Positions 58,789-64,000 of a stretch of 64,000 nt of DNA are shown one piece after another. The first letter of the stretch is position 1. Each line of letters opens with the position of its first letter. This DNA comes from Rhodamnia argentea. Taxonomy: Eukaryota; Streptophyta; Magnoliopsida; Myrtales; Myrtaceae. The stretch covers positions 32,594,494 to 32,658,493 of the forward strand of contig NC_063152.1 of NCBI RefSeq assembly GCF_020921035.1. Reading direction: 5' to 3'. Under the pieces are notes generated by a model. That model worked only from the letters and a program-made list of their open reading frames with translations. It was not told the origin of the DNA and ran no database searches. The position numbers and the translations under genes were made by a program.

Positions 58789-60263
58789 GTTTTGATCTCA
58801 TTCCAATAAGACGATTTTGATGCGGCATCGCATGTGGTGCTTATTATTTGGTTTTTACTTTTCTTAGGTGGCTTAGTGGGCATTGCCTATTTTGATCAAC
58901 CATTGATTAGTCGGGCAAGCTAGCTAATCAAACTTCAATTTTTGAAGATCCTCTTTGGTAGTCTTCTTCTTCTTCCATTTTTGTTCACATGGAGAGAAAC
59001 ATGACAGGAGATTATTCCTGTTAGCTCCAAGATACAATTGGAGATATTCCATTGGCATTAACTTTGTTCTTCTAAGAGGTACTTTATATGCAGCTTTGCA
59101 GTACGTACAGTACAATCTGGCATTCGATGAACACTGATAACTAAGCAGGATAGCATATTCATTTACCGACCGACCGTCCGGTGCTTAGGCTTTTTAGGTC
59201 ATCTATGCGCAGGCCTACCCTTTCTTTCTTCTAGCTAGGGTCGTTAATGCCACACAAATTCAGGCTCAAAGTATGAATCGGCATAGTGGGGAAGTGTTCG
59301 AATGTCCCAATGTCAAATTGCAGCTTCATCTTTCCGCCTTTTTGTTATTGTCTTCCTTTCAAAATTCAATCGCGCTCTCTTTCGTCTTTGAGGGTATGGT
59401 AGAGATAATCATGAGATTCTCCTCTCTTTCGAAGTTTTTTTCTATGTTCTCTCGGAGATTTTGCGTTTCTTGATCAATCCCAACTGAAATTGTAATATTT
59501 TGTTGTAAAAAAATGGTCATCTTGCAAAGCTTGTAGATATTCCATGTGCTTACTGCTCATTATAAAACTCATTGATGGTATAGAATATTTTTTTGCGAAC
59601 TCTTTATCTTTCATCAAGTCCAATTGACCGAACGAGCGAAGTGATCCAATATGGACAAGCAATCCTCTTTAGACTCGGTTTGCGGGAGCATGCTTCGATT
59701 TAAGCAGGGGTAGACTCGTATTTACGCCTGTCCCACCTATTGATCGGGTCTAGTGACGATCCAAATGCAAAAAGTCTGTGTTTTTTAATTGGCAATGATC
59801 TACGCACGAACAATTATTTAACACGAGATTTCATCACCAATACACCTTAATTCTCAAATCCACAATAGCGGCCCCACTCCCGAACGGCCACGTCAGACGC
59901 AGCAAACAGCAAAAAGCGCGGGAACTGGGACGTCGCACGTGGGGCCCCGAGGGCCCTCTTATCAGTGGCTAATCATTTTTTCACGAGAAGCGAACTTCAC
60001 TCGCTCTCGCTCGTGGCGATAAAACGAGAAGAGCTGAATGTATCGCGAGACGGACCCCGAGAAACCCACGGGGAGAGAGTCAACGGGTCGGACTGGGCCT
60101 CGCTCTGCCAAGTGCCGACTGCCAGCGAGCGGCCAGCTCCTCCCGCACGCGCCAGGTTGTTCGCATGGGATGGCGATGGCAGAACCGTAATTAGGGTGGA
60201 ATTGGAGGGCGAAGAGCCGCGAGAAGCTCCCAAAGATTCCGTCGTCCGGCCCAAACATAGATT
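58789..60263. other. Spacer between the two CIP1-type genes
   Basis: 3' flank of the short gene, then AT-rich sequence. From about 59870 it is GC-richer, with CACGTG at 59937-59942 and a cluster of GGGCCC words, a likely promoter region for CIP1. No further gene seen. Confidence 0.4.
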
Positions 60264-61003
60264 TTGAAGCTGGGAACACCGTTGTGGTCGCTCTCTGTGG
60301 AGCGCTCCCAATCCCAGCACCAACGAATTTGCTTTCTCCTTCATTTCTTCCTCCTTCTTCTTTTTCCAATCATCGCGGCCTCTCCATCTCCATCTCCATC
60401 TCGACTCTGTGCGAGGGTGATCGGAGAAGCTCGCAGTCGAACCGCATCGCGGGTGCCGAGCTCGGAGATTCAGGTGATTCCTGCTCTGAGATGATCAGCG
60501 CTCGCTCTTCTTTTCTTTTTCTTTGCTTTCTTTTTTGTTTTTGGTTAAGTTTTGCCGTCTGGAGTTTCTCCTCCGGGAAGCTGAGTTCGTCGTCCGAGTT
60601 GATGTTCGTTCTGATTGATCTGCTGAATTCTGTCTCGTCTCGGATTGGTCGGAGTTCGCCTTGAGCGCGGGATTCTGCCGTCGCGAGGCCTGGATGTCGA
60701 GAACGTGATTCAGTCGGAGTTCTTGAGAGTTTTCGACTGAGACCGTTGCGGAGCTGTTTTCATTTCGCGATCCTCACCGTCGCGGTTTTTGAGGAAGTAG
60801 GATTGATTATAGATGCGGTTAGGTAGACTGTCTGAAGCTCTGGTGAATCGGAGCTGTGACAATTTCCTTCTGACTCATAGCTCAAGCCTCTTCGTTGTAT
60901 CCGCAGGCCTTACTTCTGACGAATTAGTTCCCCGTCCTCATTCTGCGGGAATCGGTTGAAACTGCTCGAGGACGGCCAACGAGATTGAAGGAGATCGAGT
61001 CAG
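60264..61003 (+). promoter_or_regulatory. Probable 5' leader exons of CIP1
   Basis: A CT-rich, CATCTC-repeating stretch ends at a good donor (GATTCAG|GTGATT, 60473). A second candidate exon runs 60907-61003, from TCCGCAG|GCC to GTCAG|GTAGGT. Neither carries the start codon, which is at 62674, so CIP1 would have two non-coding exons and a leader intron of about 1.6 kb. Confidence 0.4.
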
Positions 61004-62673
61004 GTAGGTGCTCTTCCTCTGTTCTTAAGCTCCGGATTTCGATTTGTCTCAACGGAAATGCTGGTGGAAAAATACTTGGATTTGCGGGTAGTAATTAGCG
61101 TCTTCACCTTTGTGGACATCAATTAAAAAAAGAAGCAGCTCGTTTTTTCCATAAATGTGATTGGAATTCAAAGTAGACCATCTTGGTGATGCTACTGAAT
61201 TGGCACCAGGATAGCATCGTGCTATATAGCAGCAGCAACTTTTGAGAAATGAATATTTGAATGGTTTTGGAGTTGTGGTCCCTCTCATGGCACCAGAATG
61301 GGATCGTACTATATAGGCAGTAGCAGCTTTTTTTTAGAAATGAATATCGATCGGTTCTGGAGTTGTGGTCCCTCTCATGGCACCAGAGTAGGATCATGCT
61401 GTAGCAGTAGCAACTTTGGAGAAACAAACATTAGTTGATGTTTCAATTGCCGTCTTCTCATCCCTTTGAAAGTAGTGAAACTGGAACCAACATTCTGTTC
61501 ATGTTCTTAAGACTTGCCCAGAAACTATGTTTCCTCCTCTTTATTTATGTCTTTTTCTTTTTTTTTTTCACTTGGTCGATGTGACTTAGAACGCAAACCG
61601 GGGACATCGGGTATAAGTTTCTTCATGACGTTAATCGCTTCCAATTAATTAGAAAGACTTTGCGTCTTAATTGTTGTATCCAATTAAACGCCAACATTTT
61701 CAACCTTTTGGAAAATTATAACCTGGACATTCATTTTGTTTCTGTTTGCTCTGTTCGATAAGTATCTTCTTGGAAAATGAAGGAACAAGTAACCAAGTGA
61801 AGCTGATTAGGATGCTCTCACTTCATACTTTCTTCCCTCTATTATAGACAATTTTGTTTAATTGTCTCTATTTCTGTTTTGGGAGGATAAAGAAGCATCT
61901 TGTGCTTTCTATTAGGATTTGCGGTTATAAATTCCGGTTGTTGATGGCGGAACATATCATTCAAATAAAAAAGGATTTATTCAAATCCTTATTCAGAGGA
62001 ATAGTTCTTTGCATATATATACTGCACATGAAGTGCAATAGGAAACCAAAAATATTAAATGCATTTTAACCCGAGGAAGTACCAACATTCTGTTAAGACA
62101 CTAGAAGGGCTTAGAGGAAGCATCTCAGACTACCCAACTAAATGTAAACAGCACGTAAATATAAAAGTAACTGTAGTGTAATTTACATTAGTTTAGGTTC
62201 CAGTGAATGTCTCTAGGGAAGTGAAAATAATCTGGACATAATTTTTAGAAGTTATCTGAATTATAAGATGATCTTGGACAAGTTCTTCCTGATGGAGTGT
62301 GTATTCGTACTTTATTGTTATTGTGTATGGAAAGGCGTTAAAAGCTAATATGATGTCATTTGAAATGCCTATACAGTCGATGAACCCCTACTGCATACCA
62401 TTACTTTGAGTATAAAGTTTGACTGAGTTTAATTTTGGCATTACAGTAATATCTGTCTTTACATATGGGACAATAATGAATCTGTATAAATTGGGGAAAA
62501 GGGCTTTCTCTATGGAGTTCTTAGATACCTTTCTCTGCCAATGTACTTTGAATTTTCTGAGAGCATCTCATTCAGAATTTGGATGAAACTTGATGAATTT
62601 CTCTTAGGATTTCCAGTTGTTGTGGACAAGATATGCATCCTTGTAGTTAAAGGGTTAATCTTCCGAAAGAGAC

Positions 62674-64000
62674 ATGACAAAACATCGATTCCGAGATTCA
62701 ATAAAGTCCTTATTCGGGAGCCATATTGATGCAGAGGCAGGGGAACAGCTGAAAGGAACTAAATCAGGTAATTCCTTATCAGCAAGAATGGTTCTTCAAG
62801 AGGCTATCAATCAGCAGCATGTTCACTCACGAAAAAAAAATTGGGATCATAATTGGATCTCCATAATATCTTGAAGTTATTGATCTTTTCGTGCTAATTC
62901 ATCCTGTCTTTGGTACATTTGAATAGTTGGATTGAGAAACTGCTGGTTAACTGCAGAAATTGAGGCCAAGGTGAATAGGATCTTGAAGCTTATCAGAGAT
63001 GATCATCCTGAAGAAGACAACCAGGATCCATCTGGGGAGTCTAAAAGAAGATCGCTTGAAGAGTTAGTGAACGAGTTCCACAAAAAGTATCAGTCCCTGT
63101 ATGAACAATATGATTCTCTCACAGCAGAGCTCCGGAAAAAGGTTAGTAGCAAACAAAGTAAAGATGAACCTTATTCATCAAGCTCTGATTCAGACTCAGA
63201 CTCGGATCATTCCTCAAAGAAAGGCAGTAAAAATGGTCAATTAGAAAATGATTGGGAAAAAATCACAGCTGAAATGAAGCAAGAACTTGAAACAGCAAAT
63301 CTAGAAGTTGCTGACTTGAAGAGGAAGTTAACAAGCATGACAGAAGAGAGAGAAACTCTGCAGTCTGAATGCCAAGTAGCTTTGAGCAAGGTACAAGAAG
63401 CAGAAAACAGTATCCAGGAGTTGAACATCAAAGCTGAAAAGTTAGAGGAGGAAAGATCCGAGCATTTTGCTGACAACCAGAAACTGACTGAAAAGTTGGA
63501 AATGCTTGGTACGGTTGAAGTAGAACAAAAACAAAGACTGGTGGACATGACAACTGAGAAAGAGACCTTGATTGCAGAGAGAGAGGCTGCTCTGGAAAAG
63601 ATTGAAGAGGGAGAAAAAATTACCATTGACTTGAGAAACTCTGTTGATCAGATGAAAGGTGAAAAAAAAGCTCTGGAACTGGAACTAGAATCTGTGAAAG
63701 GCCATGTTTCAGGTATGAAGGAGCATCAAGAATCAGCAGAACAGAAAATTGCAGATTTAAGCCACTCCCTAGAAGTCACTTTGGAAGAAAACAAGTCTCT
63801 ATCTTCTAAAGTGTCTGAACTTTCACATGACGTTGAGAATGCACAGAAAAAGATTGAAGACGTCATCAGAGAATCAGGAGAAATGAAGAAAACTTTGGAT
63901 GAAAAAGAGAGGGAACTTTTGGCTCTGACAGAAGTGCATCAAGTCCATCAGAATGATGCATCAGCTCAGATGGAAGGCCTGAAAGCACAGATAACAAATC
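62674..64000 (+). CDS. COP1-interactive protein 1 (CIP1), 5' part; continues past window
   Basis: Exon 62674-62767 joins at phase 1 to 62957 onward (TCAG|GTAATT ... CTGCAG|AAATT) and remains open to the window end: about 379 residues seen. The N-terminus MTKHRFRDSIKSLFGSHI, then GEQLKGTKSEIEAKVNRIL, closely matches my memory of Arabidopsis CIP1 (MKKHKFRETLKSFF..GEMLKGTKTEID), a NAB/KIP1-type actin-binding region. It continues LEELVNEFHKKYQSLYEQYD, an SSSSDSDSDSD tract, and heptad coiled coil with the recurring family wording (EENKSLSSKVSEL, ESGEMKKTLDEKERELLALT, EVHQVHQ). CIP1 family proteins are over 1,000 residues, so much of the gene lies to the right. Its neighbour at 55147 is a shorter paralogue in the same orientation. 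Confidence 0.93.

Noticed and set aside
1-64000. LTR retrotransposon, virus-derived or toxin-like remains
   Set aside because: No long paired direct repeats with TG..CA ends and no reverse-transcriptase, integrase or capsid wording other than the short LINE tail were seen.

Overview
The window is nuclear DNA of a flowering plant. Genes are split by GT-AG introns and separated by long AT-rich spacers full of small non-autonomous transposons and simple repeats. I see no operon, prokaryotic gene, CRISPR array, rRNA or tRNA, and no LTR-retrotransposon or virus-derived reading frame. The GC-rich cores inside several terminal-inverted-repeat elements remind me of Myrtaceae (Eucalyptus relatives), but that is an impression, not a demonstrated identification.

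Layout. 1-4.1 kb: spacer with a nested pair of inverted-repeat elements. 4.1-6.7 kb (+): a two-exon gene for a 68-residue twin CX9C protein. 7.4-8.6 kb (-): a two-exon arabinogalactan peptide gene. 9-14.8 kb: spacer. 14.8-22.0 kb: a tandem segmental duplication, each copy carrying one small conserved plant gene (-). 22.0-26.3 kb (-): an eight-exon nucleotide-sugar transporter, orthologous in type to Arabidopsis CMP-sialic acid transporter 1. 29.4-49.8 kb (-): three related coiled-coil genes in tandem (436, 487 and 329 residues); the third has lost its normal 3' end. Between and around them lie foldback elements, TIR elements, a 5'-truncated LINE tail, degenerate tandem arrays and a probable plastid-DNA insert. 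55.1-64 kb (+): two adjacent genes of the COP1-interactive protein 1 (CIP1) type. The first is a complete 965-residue short form with a fresh internal duplication; the second is CIP1 proper and runs off the right edge.

The transporter and CIP1 families lie close together in Arabidopsis (At5g41760 and At5g41790 from memory), so this block looks like conserved microsynteny expanded by local duplication and transposon insertion. Most coding genes here were assembled by hand from exon homology and splice-site phase. Exon coordinates are given, and reading-frame phase closes for every complete gene. The main themes are local duplication at several scales (segment, gene cluster, within one gene, within a spacer) and nested small inverted-repeat elements. 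I found no convincing new defence or enzymatic system.
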